64,000 bases of DNA from Flavobacteriales bacterium (lineage in GTDB: Bacteria; Bacteroidota; Bacteroidia; Flavobacteriales_D; Crocinitomicaceae), in the NCBI GenBank assembly GCA_947447525.1, contig CANFJL010000004.1, positions 124,001 through 188,000 of the forward strand. The letters are read 5' to 3'. Below are positions 9,443 through 18,377 of this stretch, piece by piece. How positions within the stretch are numbered: position 1 is the first letter of the stretch; every line of letters begins with the position of its first letter. Under the pieces are notes generated by a model that was not told where the DNA came from, did not search any database, and worked only from the letters and a program-made list of their open reading frames with translations. Both the position numbers and the translations under genes were made by a program.

Positions 9443-10723
9443 TCAATCCATTAAAGAAAGGATATAATTATTTTTTTTGCCCTTGCCAATTAAGATGAAC
9501 TTCCCATTGATTAAGTCACTCTTTGTGAGCATATAATTTTCATTCACCTTTTCTTTATTTACAGAAATTGCATTGGCTTTTAATTCTCTTCTAGCCTCCC
9601 CATTAGAGGAAAGAAATCCAGATTTTCCTGCTAATGCATCAATTATAGAAAGACCATTTTTAAGATCTTCATTAATTATACTTGCTTGTGGTACGCCATC
9701 AAATATACTTAGAAAGTCTTCATTGCTTAATACCATCAGGTCTGCTGCTGTAGACTTGCCAAAGAGAATATTTGATGCGGAAATAGCGGTTTCTAAAGCA
9801 TCAGCACCATGCACTCGCATGGTAATATCCTCTGCTAAGGCTTTTTGTAAAATCCGCAGGTGAGGCGCTTCATTATGTTCTTGTTCCAGTGCCTCAATAG
9901 TTGTTTGATCTTTTAAGGTAAAAATTCGGATGAAATTTCCAGCATCCGCATCGGAAGCATTCAACCAATATTGATAAAAAGCATAGGGCGATGTTTTGTC
10001 TTTATCTAGCCAAACATTTCCGCCTTCAGTTTTACCGAATTTAGTTCCGTCAGCTTTTTTTATCAATGGACTGGTAACTGCAAAAGCTTCATTTCCACTT
10101 TTTCTTCGAATCAATTCTGTTCCCGTAACAATATTTCCCCACTGATCAGACCCTCCCATTTGAACGATACAATCTTTGTGTAAGTTTAAGTGAAAAAAAT
10201 CATACCCTTGAACCAATTGATAGGAAAATTCTGTAAAAGACATTCCGGTCTCAAGTCGATTCTTCACAGAATCTTTGGACATCATATAATTCACCGTCAA
10301 ATGCTTCCCGGTATCTCTAATAAAATCCAAAAAGCTCATGTTTTTGAACCAATCAAAATTATTCACCATTTCAGCTGCATTCTCCCCCGAAAAATCTAAA
10401 AAACGCATCAATTGATTTTTCACGCAGGCTACATTATGTGCAAGAGTTGCTTCATCGAGTAGGTTTCTTTCTTGAGATTTTCCAGAAGGATCACCTACCA
10501 TTCCGGTAGCTCCCCCAACCAAAGCAATGGGTTTATGTCCAGCTCTTTGAAAATGAACGAGAATCATAATTTGCACCAAACTTCCTATATGTAAAGAGTC
10601 TGCAGTCGGGTCAAAACCTATATAACCAGAAGAAACTTTCTTTAAAAGGGCTTCTTCAGTACCAGGCATAATATCATGAATCATCCCCCTCCACCTTAAT
10701 TCTGCAATAAAATTTGACACCAT
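9443..10723 (-). CDS. tyrS: tyrosyl-tRNA synthetase
   Basis: This class I aminoacyl-tRNA synthetase charges tRNA-Tyr in the cytoplasm. The 426 residues show the HIGH-type motif HIGS (45-48) and the KMSKS-type loop KFGKT (228-232), plus the tyrosine-binding VQGYDFFHL and GGSDQWGNI. A C-terminal S4-like RNA-binding domain follows (ISVNKEKVNENYMLTKSDLI). The length and loop variant fit the bacterial TyrRS family. It sits 2 bp downstream of the GldA-like gene, so both are probably cotranscribed. Confidence 0.96.
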   Translation of the reverse strand: MVSNFIAELRWRGMIHDIMPGTEEALLKKVSSGYIGFDPTADSLHIGSLVQIMILVHFQRAGHKPIALVGGATGMVGDPSGKSQERNLLDEATLAHNVACVKNQLMRFLDFSGENAAEMVNNFDWFKNMSFLDFIRDTGKHLTVNYMMSKDSVKNRLETGMSFTEFSYQLVQGYDFFHLNLHKDCIVQMGGSDQWGNIVTGTELIRRKSGNEAFAVTSPLIKKADGTKFGKTEGGNVWLDKDKTSPYAFYQYWLNASDADAGNFIRIFTLKDQTTIEALEQEHNEAPHLRILQKALAEDITMRVHGADALETAISASNILFGKSTAADLMVLSNEDFLSIFDGVPQASIINEDLKNGLSIIDALAGKSGFLSSNGEARRELKANAISVNKEKVNENYMLTKSDLINGKFILIGKGKKNNYILSLMD

Positions 10724-10725
10724 TA

Positions 10726-11625
10726 TTATTTGGTTAATTGTTTAAATACATCCTCTAAAGATTTACGCTCCACCTTAAGTGTTAGCACCAACCATTGTTT
10801 AGTTTGTGCAAATTGTGCGATTTCTTTTCTTAAGTCAACATCTTCATCTGATTCTATTAACCAGCCTTCATTAAAGGACTCAATTTTTCTAGCACCAGGA
10901 ATTTCTTGCAAATCTTTTTTCGTCAACTTAACACCAAATTCAACATATACCGTTTGCTGATCAATTCCTTTTTTCAGGCTAGAAGCATTGTCATTGGCAA
11001 CTATTTGTCCCTTACTTATAATGACAATTCTATCGCAGATTGCTTCAACTTCCTGCATGATATGAGTTGATAACATTACCGTTTTTTCTTTTCCAATATT
11101 GGTAATTAGTTCTCTAATTTCAACCAATTGATTTGGATCTAATCCAGAGGTTGGCTCATCTAATATCAACACCTCAGGATCGTGAATAATCGCTTGTGCC
11201 AATCCAACTCTTTGCCTATAACCTTTAGATAAAGCTCCAATTTTCTTATTTTGTTCAACATCTAAGCCTACCGCATTGATCATATCCTTCACTCGATTGC
11301 TCAAGTGTTTTACCTTATAAATTCCGCCTACAAACTCTAAGTATTCTTTAACATACATATCGAGATACAAAGGATTGTTTTCGGGCAAATAGCCTATTAA
11401 TTTCCTAGTTTTTAAATTATCTACATCTACTTTCATTCCACAGACCATGATTTCTCCTGAATTAGCAGGAACATACCCGGAAATTATTTTCATTGTAGTT
11501 GACTTACCCGCTCCATTTGGACCAAGGAAGCCTACAATTTCACCTTTTTTTACGGAGAAAGAGACATCGTTTACCGCAGCTTGATTGCCGTAGTATTTAA
11601 TTAGGTTTTTTACTTCTATTGACAT
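10726..11625 (-). CDS. gldA: GldA-like ABC transporter ATP-binding protein
   Basis: This 299-residue ABC ATPase has Walker A GPNGAGKST (35-43), the signature LSKGYRQ (132-138), Walker B VLILDEP (152-158), and the D-loop/H-loop STHIMQEVEAICDRI. Length, the short C-terminal domain ending in ERKSLEDVFKQLT, and overall sequence style fit GldA, the ATPase of the GldAFG transporter involved in gliding motility in Bacteroidota. The permease genes gldF and gldG are not in the window; they commonly lie elsewhere. Because DrrA/NatA-type ATPases are similar, the specific gene name rests on recognition of the family rather than on context. Confidence 0.8.
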   Translation of the reverse strand: MSIEVKNLIKYYGNQAAVNDVSFSVKKGEIVGFLGPNGAGKSTTMKIISGYVPANSGEIMVCGMKVDVDNLKTRKLIGYLPENNPLYLDMYVKEYLEFVGGIYKVKHLSNRVKDMINAVGLDVEQNKKIGALSKGYRQRVGLAQAIIHDPEVLILDEPTSGLDPNQLVEIRELITNIGKEKTVMLSTHIMQEVEAICDRIVIISKGQIVANDNASSLKKGIDQQTVYVEFGVKLTKKDLQEIPGARKIESFNEGWLIESDEDVDLRKEIAQFAQTKQWLVLTLKVERKSLEDVFKQLTK

Positions 11626-11650
11626 GGTTTACGAAGTTAATTAAAAATCA

Positions 11651-13120
11651 TCAATCGGTGTTTGTAGACTTTCGTTTTATACTGTAAAAGGTATAAAACA
11701 GGGCAAAAAATGAGACCCCTGTCTGAGTTTCTAAAGAATCTTCCAAACAAAAACTAGCCAATGAAATACAAATAAAAGCGAGTCCAAGGAAATTTAAATC
11801 GCGCCATTGATACTTAAAATAGGAACCTAAGAAGAAACATAGGTATAAGAAACCAAAAATCCCTAAACTCAACCAGGTAGTTAAATAGGTGTTATGTGCC
11901 CTTAATCGATTTTCTTCTCGCAGTAAAGAATGTTCTTTTTCGTATTGTAAAACAAAGGCATCTGCAACATCTCCAATTCCAACGCCCATAATCCAATGAT
12001 CTTTAGTGATATTCCAGGCACTTGTCCAAGAGGACAAGCGTTGCAGTAGAGAGTGACCATTAGGATTTTTTGCCTCATGTATTTGATACCTTAAGCCATA
12101 ATAACGAGCAATCAGGCCACTTTGAGTTTCATGAATATCGGCGTAGCCATTTTCGATATTTCGAATATCCTTATCGCTTAATTTCCCTACGCCCATGGAA
12201 TCATTGACTAAAGCTTTTGAATCCAAATATCTCACTAGCGTTTCCTTTAAAATTTGATTTTTATTATCAGTACTGTCAAATTGATAAGTAGATCTTTTAG
12301 CCCATGCTTTTTCCATTCCATCCAAATCAGCATGCTGAGAAATGTTTTTATGAGTTTCGGGAACAAAAAGAGCATAGCAACAAAAGCCTGTAATGGCAAT
12401 TGTAATTAATACTATCCCCAAAACTAATTTTTCTTTTTTCTTCTTGATTAAATACAAAATACCTCCCAAGAAGGCTATAATAATTAAAGAAATTAATCCT
12501 GCTAACACTTGACTGTAATAGGTGTAAAAAACCAACCATACAATGACCAATAGAGTCAGTAATTTATATTTGTCTAATCTATTATAATAGTTAATACAAA
12601 CACCTATTCCAAACGCTACTATGATTCCATATCGGATGTGTGAACCACACAAGGACATTTGCCTTACATCATATATGGCATCTTTTGAAAGTGCAAATTG
12701 AAATACCGCAAAATTAATAAGGGAACTTATCACAATACTCGAAACAAAAAGCAGGAGTAGTAAATTCTTTATTGGATCTGATTTTAAAGGTTTAACAATC
12801 AGTAATAGGGGAATAACGATAAGGGAAGTTTTCACTCTAAGATCATGAAGTCCGTATGGTAAATTTTGACTCCAACATAAACTAACACAACACAGTAGGT
12901 AAAATAAAACTACAAATTGAAAAAATCGATTTTCTTTAATCTCGAGCCAATATGCTTTAAAATCTCTCTCAATTAAAAGCGTTCCCACGCCAATTATCAT
13001 CCCTAGCGAAAGTAAAAACTTACTCGTAACAACTCCAACAAATAAAAGTGCTAATGCAAGAAGATGTACTTTACCCGTCCATTTTAAATTTGAGAAATCA
13101 CCGAGTAAATTTTTAAACAT
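11651..13120 (-). CDS. O-antigen ligase family (Wzy_C) membrane protein
   Basis: This 489-residue protein has about 10-12 hydrophobic segments and a long extracytoplasmic loop between the later ones. The loop (about residues 250-390) ends in WIMGVGIGDVADAF and LRAHNTYLTTWLSLGIFG, which matches the Wzy_C/WaaL core where a conserved histidine is essential. Such proteins ligate or polymerise surface polysaccharide on the periplasmic face of the inner membrane. The start codon overlaps the last base of the S41 protease stop. There is no polysaccharide cluster adjacent, so whether it is a ligase, a polymerase or a protein glycosyltransferase remains open. Confidence 0.82.
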   Translation of the reverse strand: MFKNLLGDFSNLKWTGKVHLLALALLFVGVVTSKFLLSLGMIIGVGTLLIERDFKAYWLEIKENRFFQFVVLFYLLCCVSLCWSQNLPYGLHDLRVKTSLIVIPLLLIVKPLKSDPIKNLLLLLFVSSIVISSLINFAVFQFALSKDAIYDVRQMSLCGSHIRYGIIVAFGIGVCINYYNRLDKYKLLTLLVIVWLVFYTYYSQVLAGLISLIIIAFLGGILYLIKKKKEKLVLGIVLITIAITGFCCYALFVPETHKNISQHADLDGMEKAWAKRSTYQFDSTDNKNQILKETLVRYLDSKALVNDSMGVGKLSDKDIRNIENGYADIHETQSGLIARYYGLRYQIHEAKNPNGHSLLQRLSSWTSAWNITKDHWIMGVGIGDVADAFVLQYEKEHSLLREENRLRAHNTYLTTWLSLGIFGFLYLCFFLGSYFKYQWRDLNFLGLAFICISLASFCLEDSLETQTGVSFFALFYTFYSIKRKSTNTD

Positions 13121-14769
13121 CAGTCCTTTAAAATAGAATGATAATTAGTTAACTCAACAAATATTTCCAAAGCTTTTAAAACAACTTTATCGTGTTTAAA
13201 TGAATTTAGTGTTCTTCCTTTTTGATAGTAATAACGAGAAACAATTTCATTTTCAAGAAGGTCTAAAATTTCGGGCTTATATTTCTCCAAATCTTGCGCT
13301 TCATTTGGTTTTAATTTTTCCATCATTTTTAAATAATCTCCTTCAATTTCCTTAAACAGACCTTCTTTTTCTGCAGCGGCCTTCATCTTTTTCAAAGCTT
13401 CTTCTGCGGCACTAGAATAAACCAAATCAGATTTCAGTGCAAATGATTTAAAGTCTTCGTAAGCTGCATCTGAAAGTTTAAATTGACTAGCCTCTTCAAT
13501 TTTTGTATAATCTACCGCATATTTTGTTGCATAATTAAAAATCACATCCTTAGCGTAGAGCAAACTCGTTAAATGGCTTAATTCTTCTTTTTCAATAGCA
13601 ATATCTGGTTCAATACCCCGACCATCAATTACCTCTCTACCATTTTTAGTTTTGAATTTTTTCAATAAGGAATCAGATATTTCCTTTGGTTTGGCACCTG
13701 AATCCTTATCATAATACTCTAACCTTTGAACACATCGACCTGATGGTGTATAATATTTTGCAATGGTTAATTTCATTTTCGAACCATATTTTAAATCATA
13801 GGTTCTTTGCACAAGTCCTTTACCAAAGCTGGTTGAGCCTATAATTACAGCGCGATCAAGATCTTGAAGACTTCCAGCAACAATTTCACTTGCAGAGGCA
13901 GAACCTTCATCGATAAGTACAATTAAAGGAATATTGGGTAAAATCGGTTCTTCTAATGTTTGATAGACTCTATTCTCCTCCTTAACTCTCCCTCGAGTGG
14001 CTACAACCACTTGATTTTTTGGAACAAAAAAGTTTACAATTTTTACGGCTTCAATTAATAATCCACCCCCATTTCCACGCAAGTCAAGCACTAATTTCTC
14101 CATTCCTTCTGCTTGCATTTTTATCAAACCTTTTTTAACTTCTTCAGAAGCTGTTTGTGTAAAACTATTTAATGAAATATAGCCCACCTTTTGACCCATT
14201 ATACCAAAATAAGGAACATCCGGTATTTTTATTTCATCTCTTGTAATTTCATAAGTCTTTTGACCTGTCCCTTGGCGCTCCACTTCTATTTTCAGGACCG
14301 TCCCTTTAGGACCTTTTAAAGCACTGGCTACTTCGTCTGATGTTTTTTTATGCATTGATTTTCCATCAATAGAAATAATTTTATCACCAGCTTTAATGCC
14401 GCCTTTTTGAGCAGGATTTCCTTCATAAGGATCACTAAAATAAGTATCATCACCAATTTTTCGAATCAAGGAACCAATTCCACCATATTGTCCCGTGGTC
14501 ATTAATCGATAATCTTCTATGTTTGATTCATGGTAATAGACAGTATAAGGATCTAATTCTTTTAGCATAGCATCAATGGCAACTTTGGATAGTTTCCCAT
14601 TCTGTGGTTCATCTACAAAATATAGGTCTAAATGCTCATAAACTTGATCCATTAATTCAAGGCTCTTGATTACTTCAAAACCATTCGATTGACTGTGTGA
14701 TTTGAAAAAATTTAAACAAAACACCAAAAGCAAGGCAATTAGGTAAGTCGGTTTATTTTTGTAGGTCAT
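13120..14769 (-). CDS. S41 family C-terminal processing peptidase
   Basis: This 549-residue exported protease has a signal anchor/peptide (LIALLLVFCLNFFKSHSQ), a PDZ domain (about 95-175, with GIKAGDKIISIDGKSM) and the S41 catalytic core. The Ser-Lys dyad is intact: GSASASEIVAGSLQD (catalytic Ser about 292) and TSFGKGLVQ (Lys 317). A helical C-terminal extension follows, as is common in Bacteroidota members. It acts in the periplasm on protein C-termini. Its start overlaps the rnpA 3' end by 17 bp and its stop touches the O-antigen-ligase gene, so it lies inside one operon with them. Confidence 0.93.
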   Translation of the reverse strand: MTYKNKPTYLIALLLVFCLNFFKSHSQSNGFEVIKSLELMDQVYEHLDLYFVDEPQNGKLSKVAIDAMLKELDPYTVYYHESNIEDYRLMTTGQYGGIGSLIRKIGDDTYFSDPYEGNPAQKGGIKAGDKIISIDGKSMHKKTSDEVASALKGPKGTVLKIEVERQGTGQKTYEITRDEIKIPDVPYFGIMGQKVGYISLNSFTQTASEEVKKGLIKMQAEGMEKLVLDLRGNGGGLLIEAVKIVNFFVPKNQVVVATRGRVKEENRVYQTLEEPILPNIPLIVLIDEGSASASEIVAGSLQDLDRAVIIGSTSFGKGLVQRTYDLKYGSKMKLTIAKYYTPSGRCVQRLEYYDKDSGAKPKEISDSLLKKFKTKNGREVIDGRGIEPDIAIEKEELSHLTSLLYAKDVIFNYATKYAVDYTKIEEASQFKLSDAAYEDFKSFALKSDLVYSSAAEEALKKMKAAAEKEGLFKEIEGDYLKMMEKLKPNEAQDLEKYKPEILDLLENEIVSRYYYQKGRTLNSFKHDKVVLKALEIFVELTNYHSILKD

Positions 14770-15136
14770 TTTTTATTTTATTTAAGTTTTCAAGTATTTT
14801 ATTTTCAATTTTTTCAGAGGACAATACCTCTTTATTGATATATACAAAACAAATAGCGAGTCGTTGCTTTTTCAAAATTAGCATTTCTTCCAAAATACCT
14901 TTATTTTTTCTAAGCCCTTCTCGAATACATCTTTTCACATAATTCCTATCGTGGGCTTTTCTTATAAATTTTTTGGGAACGCTAATCAAGACTTCAAATC
15001 CTGGAATCTCATTAAATTCTTCCAGCAAAATATAATTTAGAAAAGGAAAGGCATGCGTTTTTTTGCCCGTTGCAAATACTTCCTCAATTCTTTTCTTACT
15101 TGAAATCCGGTAGGCTTTACCAAATGAAAAATCCAT
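14753..15136 (-). CDS. rnpA: ribonuclease P protein component
   Basis: This small basic protein (127 residues) assists the RNase P RNA in maturing tRNA 5' ends. The hallmark RNR motif is present as HDRNYVKRCIREGLR, preceded by VLISVPKKFIRKA. Length fits the family. It is not beside rpmH here; instead it lies between xseA (13 bp upstream) and the S41 protease (17 bp overlap). A rnpA-S41 pair is, as far as I recall, seen in other Bacteroidota. Confidence 0.92.
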   Translation of the reverse strand: MDFSFGKAYRISSKKRIEEVFATGKKTHAFPFLNYILLEEFNEIPGFEVLISVPKKFIRKAHDRNYVKRCIREGLRKNKGILEEMLILKKQRLAICFVYINKEVLSSEKIENKILENLNKIKNDLQK

Positions 15137-15149
15137 AGTTCAAAGGTAA

Positions 15150-16568
15150 TTAACTTGTCGCCTGATTTTTATCCAAGTCTTTATTATTTTCATTGGCTTG
15201 AAAATTTTCGATCGTTGCTTCTAAAGTAAATGCACTTCCTAAACTTGTTATTTTATCGCCTTTCTTTAATTTTTGACCTTCCTGAATGGCTTTACCATTG
15301 AAGAAGGTAATCGAATAGCCTCTTTTTAATACCTGGGCTGGATCAAGCGCTTTTACAATGCTAGTAAGTGATGCTAAGGTATTTTCTTGTTGGTTCAAAT
15401 TTTGTTGAAAGCTCAATTTTGTCTTTACTTCCTGTTGTAATAGTTCAAGTTTTGATTGAGAAATAAAGGTAAATACGCTCTGTTTCAAACTGCTTTTGAA
15501 ATTCAAAGTCAGATACTTTTGATTGTTAATAGATTCTTTACTCAAGTGCCCCAAATTTTTTATCATGAAACTTAACTCATGTTTTGACCTATTATTTTGT
15601 TGTAGTGCGATTTGTTGCATGGCTTTTGTAAGCAAAGTAAAGCGGTGTTTGGAGTCTTGCAATAAGTAGGTACTTTGGTTTCCAATGGCTAAACTTAATT
15701 TCAAAAGATCATGATCAAATCGCTGGTAATTTTCCAAAATAAATTCAGCAAGTTTTGTTGGTGTTATAGCATGGCGATAGGCAATCATTTCTGCTACCGT
15801 TAGATTTGTTGAATGTCCTATACCTGTTAAAACCGGCAATGGAAAAGTAGCAATGGCTTCACATAATTGAAAATTATTATAACAAGATAACCCAACTTCC
15901 CCTCCACCGCCTCGAATGATCAGAACTGCATCAAAATGATGTTGTATCTTTTTTATTTTTCGAAGCGCTTGTAATATTGAATCCACAGCCACATCTCCTT
16001 GTAAATATGCTTGAAATAAATAAGTTTCTATTACATATTTAGCTTTGGCATCCTTGATGATCTCCATAAAATCAGAGAGTCCTTTGCTAGAATCTGCTGA
16101 AATTAAAGCTATTCTTTTAGGAATTAATGGAAGTTGTAATTGTTGATTGTTGTTGAGAATGCCTAGCGCATTTAATTTTTTCAATGTTTCATCGCGCTCT
16201 TTCTGTAGCTCACCCAAAGAAAATGACGGATCTATGTCGAGAATTTGAAGACTGAGTCCATAGTTGTCATTATAAACCACTCTTACCAATAACAATAGAT
16301 TTTTCCCTTCATTGAGCGGCTCTTTAACGGTTGCAATAAATTTACGGTTGATTTGTTCAAATTGCGTTTTCCAGATATTCGCATTGATTTGCGCAACTAT
16401 CTTTCCATCTTCTTTTTGCACCAATTCTGGAAAGGCATGACCGCTCGGATATTTATTTAATTTATGCATCTCTGCTTTTACCCAATAACTTGAATTATAA
16501 CGTTCTGAAATGGTCTTTTTGATGGAAGAAACAACTTGTTTTAGAGTAAAGACTTGACGTTCGTTCAT
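15150..16568 (-). CDS. xseA: exodeoxyribonuclease VII large subunit
   Basis: XseA is the catalytic subunit of exonuclease VII, which degrades single-stranded DNA from both ends. The 472 residues start with the OB-fold nucleic-acid domain (VFTLKQVVSSIKKTI, SYWVKAEMHKLN), then the catalytic domain with ALISADSSKGLSDF and the glycine-rich IIRGGGGEVGLSCYNN and TGIGHSTNLTVAE. A long coiled-coil region and the C-terminal LKRGYSITFFNGK follow. The small subunit gene xseB usually sits directly downstream, but here the next gene is rnpA, and no 60-80 codon xseB-like frame is visible. Confidence 0.93.
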   Translation of the reverse strand: MNERQVFTLKQVVSSIKKTISERYNSSYWVKAEMHKLNKYPSGHAFPELVQKEDGKIVAQINANIWKTQFEQINRKFIATVKEPLNEGKNLLLLVRVVYNDNYGLSLQILDIDPSFSLGELQKERDETLKKLNALGILNNNQQLQLPLIPKRIALISADSSKGLSDFMEIIKDAKAKYVIETYLFQAYLQGDVAVDSILQALRKIKKIQHHFDAVLIIRGGGGEVGLSCYNNFQLCEAIATFPLPVLTGIGHSTNLTVAEMIAYRHAITPTKLAEFILENYQRFDHDLLKLSLAIGNQSTYLLQDSKHRFTLLTKAMQQIALQQNNRSKHELSFMIKNLGHLSKESINNQKYLTLNFKSSLKQSVFTFISQSKLELLQQEVKTKLSFQQNLNQQENTLASLTSIVKALDPAQVLKRGYSITFFNGKAIQEGQKLKKGDKITSLGSAFTLEATIENFQANENNKDLDKNQATS

Positions 16569-16684
16569 ATTTTTATTGAAGGTTAAAGTTAGGCAAATCT
16601 CTTAAGAATTTGTTGCGCTCACCACCATAATTTCGAATTATTTAGGTCCTTCTTAAAAATAATCTAGATTATGCTTATTTTGAA

Positions 16685-16716
16685 TTTGTTACAGCAATTT
16701 AAATTCCCTAACTTTG
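16685..16716 (+). promoter_or_regulatory. predicted prs promoter
   Basis: TTTG at 16685-16688, 20 bp spacer, TAACTTTG at 16709-16716: a full match to the Bacteroidota consensus. It leaves a leader of only about 15-20 bases before the prs ATG at 16736. Confidence 0.7.
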
Positions 16717-16735
16717 CACTCAATTAATTCTCGAA

Positions 16736-17665
16736 ATGGGTGTAAAAATATTTTCAGGTCGTGCTTCTTTAGATTTAGCAAATCGTGTAGCAATACATTT
16801 TGGGCTTCCCTTAGGAGATGTGAATGTTACTGTTTTTAGTGATGGAGAATTTCAACCTTCATTTGAAGAAACAGTGCGTGGACAAGATGTATTTATTGTG
16901 CAATCTACCATGCCTCCGACTGAAAATTTGTTTGAACTATTATTGCTTATTGATGCCGCTAGAAGAGCGTCTGCAAGAAAAATAATTGCAGTAATCCCTT
17001 ATTTTGGATTTGCCCGTCAAGATAGAAAAGACAAACCTCGTGTAGCGATAGGCGCAAAATTAGTTGCCAATATGTTGGTTGCGGCAGGAGTTGACAGAGT
17101 AATGACGATGGATTTACATGCAGATCAAATTCAAGGATTTTTTGAAGTTCCAGTAGATCATTTATATGCATCTACTTTATTTCTTAAAGAAATAAGTAAA
17201 TTAAATACAGACAATCTTATTATTGCTGCTCCAGATGTTGGAGGTGCAAAACGCGCAAATTCATATGCTAAGAATTTAAATTGTGGTTTGGCCTTGTGTC
17301 ATAAAAACAGGAAAAAAGCAAATGAAATTGCTGAAATGACAGTAATTGGGGATGTTCAAGGTAAAGATGTTATCATTATAGATGATATGTGTGATACCGC
17401 TGGAACATTGACCACTGCAGCCGATTTACTAATCGAAAAAGGAGCTCTTAGTGTGCGTGCTTTTTGTACACATGCTGTTTTGTCTGGCCCTGCTTTTGAT
17501 CGAATTAACAATTCAAAATTGACGGAGTTAATTGTTACAGATACTATCCCTCTGAAACAAACATCTCCAAAAATAAAGGTGATATCAGTAGCCGATTTAT
17601 TCGCTGATGTAATTAAAAGACTGGTTAACAATGAGTCAATCAGTTCCCATTTTGTAATCTCTTAA
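16736..17665 (+). CDS. prs: ribose-phosphate pyrophosphokinase
   Basis: Prs makes PRPP from ribose 5-phosphate and ATP, feeding purine, pyrimidine, NAD, histidine and tryptophan synthesis. At 309 residues it has the typical length. Signature stretches include KIFSGRASLDLANRVA, VFSDGEFQPSFEETVRG, IPYFGFARQDRKDKPR, the metal-binding VMTMDLHADQIQGFF and the PRPP loop DVIIIDDMCDTAGT. A promoter lies directly upstream, and rplY follows after 11 bp, so prs and rplY likely form a two-gene operon ending at the terminator at 18278. Confidence 0.97.
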   Translation: MGVKIFSGRASLDLANRVAIHFGLPLGDVNVTVFSDGEFQPSFEETVRGQDVFIVQSTMPPTENLFELLLLIDAARRASARKIIAVIPYFGFARQDRKDKPRVAIGAKLVANMLVAAGVDRVMTMDLHADQIQGFFEVPVDHLYASTLFLKEISKLNTDNLIIAAPDVGGAKRANSYAKNLNCGLALCHKNRKKANEIAEMTVIGDVQGKDVIIIDDMCDTAGTLTTAADLLIEKGALSVRAFCTHAVLSGPAFDRINNSKLTELIVTDTIPLKQTSPKIKVISVADLFADVIKRLVNNESISSHFVIS

Positions 17666-17676
17666 ATAAATAATAA

Positions 17677-18264
17677 ATGAAAACAGCACATTTGAGCGGT
17701 TCGCTTAGAACGAACGTAGGGAAAAAGGATGCTAGCCTAATCAGAAATTCAGGCATGGTACCTTGTGTGCTTTACGGACAAGGTGAGCAAACTCACTTCG
17801 CAGTAAAGCGAGTAGCAATTGAAAAAATCGTTTTTTCTCCTGAAGTATATCAAGTTGAACTTGATATTGAAGGTAAAAAATCAATTGGAATCATTCGTGA
17901 ATTACAACAACACCCAACAAAAGATACCATACAACATGTGGATTTCTATGAATTAAATCCTGCAAAACCTGTTAGAGTAAAATTGCCTGTTCGTTTGACA
18001 GGTGCTTCTCGTGGAGTTTTAGCCGGTGGTCGTTTAATGCAAGTTTATAGACTTATGTCTTGTGTTGGTCTACCAGGGGCACTTCCAGATGCCATTGTTT
18101 TAGATATTGCTCCATTAAAAATTGGTGACTCAATCCGTGTTGGAAGTATTGCTATTCCTGGCGTTGAACTGTTAGATCCTGCTAATGCAGTGGTTGTTTC
18201 AGTTAAAATGGCAAGAGGTGCAGTTAAACCAACTGAAACCGATGACGAAGAAGAAGAAGCTTAG
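17677..18264 (+). CDS. rplY: 50S ribosomal protein L25 (general stress protein Ctc form)
   Basis: L25 binds 5S rRNA. This is the long (TL5/Ctc) form of 195 residues: an N-terminal L25 beta-barrel (about 1-90, with VPCVLYGQGEQTHFAV, ELQQHPTKDTIQHVDFYEL) followed by the C-terminal TL5 domain (VRVKLPVRLTG, LDIAPLKIGDSIRVG) and an acidic tail DDEEEEA. The order prs-rplY is a widespread bacterial arrangement, which supports the call. Confidence 0.95.
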   Translation: MKTAHLSGSLRTNVGKKDASLIRNSGMVPCVLYGQGEQTHFAVKRVAIEKIVFSPEVYQVELDIEGKKSIGIIRELQQHPTKDTIQHVDFYELNPAKPVRVKLPVRLTGASRGVLAGGRLMQVYRLMSCVGLPGALPDAIVLDIAPLKIGDSIRVGSIAIPGVELLDPANAVVVSVKMARGAVKPTETDDEEEEA

Positions 18265-18277
18265 TATTAATATTTTT

Positions 18278-18304
18278 AAAACCGCCTTATGGCGGTTTTT
18301 TTTT
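18278..18304 (+). terminator. rho-independent terminator of prs-rplY
   Basis: Hairpin AAAACCGCC-TTAT-GGCGGTTTT with a long T-run, 13 bp after the rplY stop. Confidence 0.87.
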
Positions 18305-18377
18305 GCCTAAACTTTTAATTTCTGCTTAGCGTGCCGGAAAAGAAACTAATTTTACACCAAAATAAAATCAAGTTATC

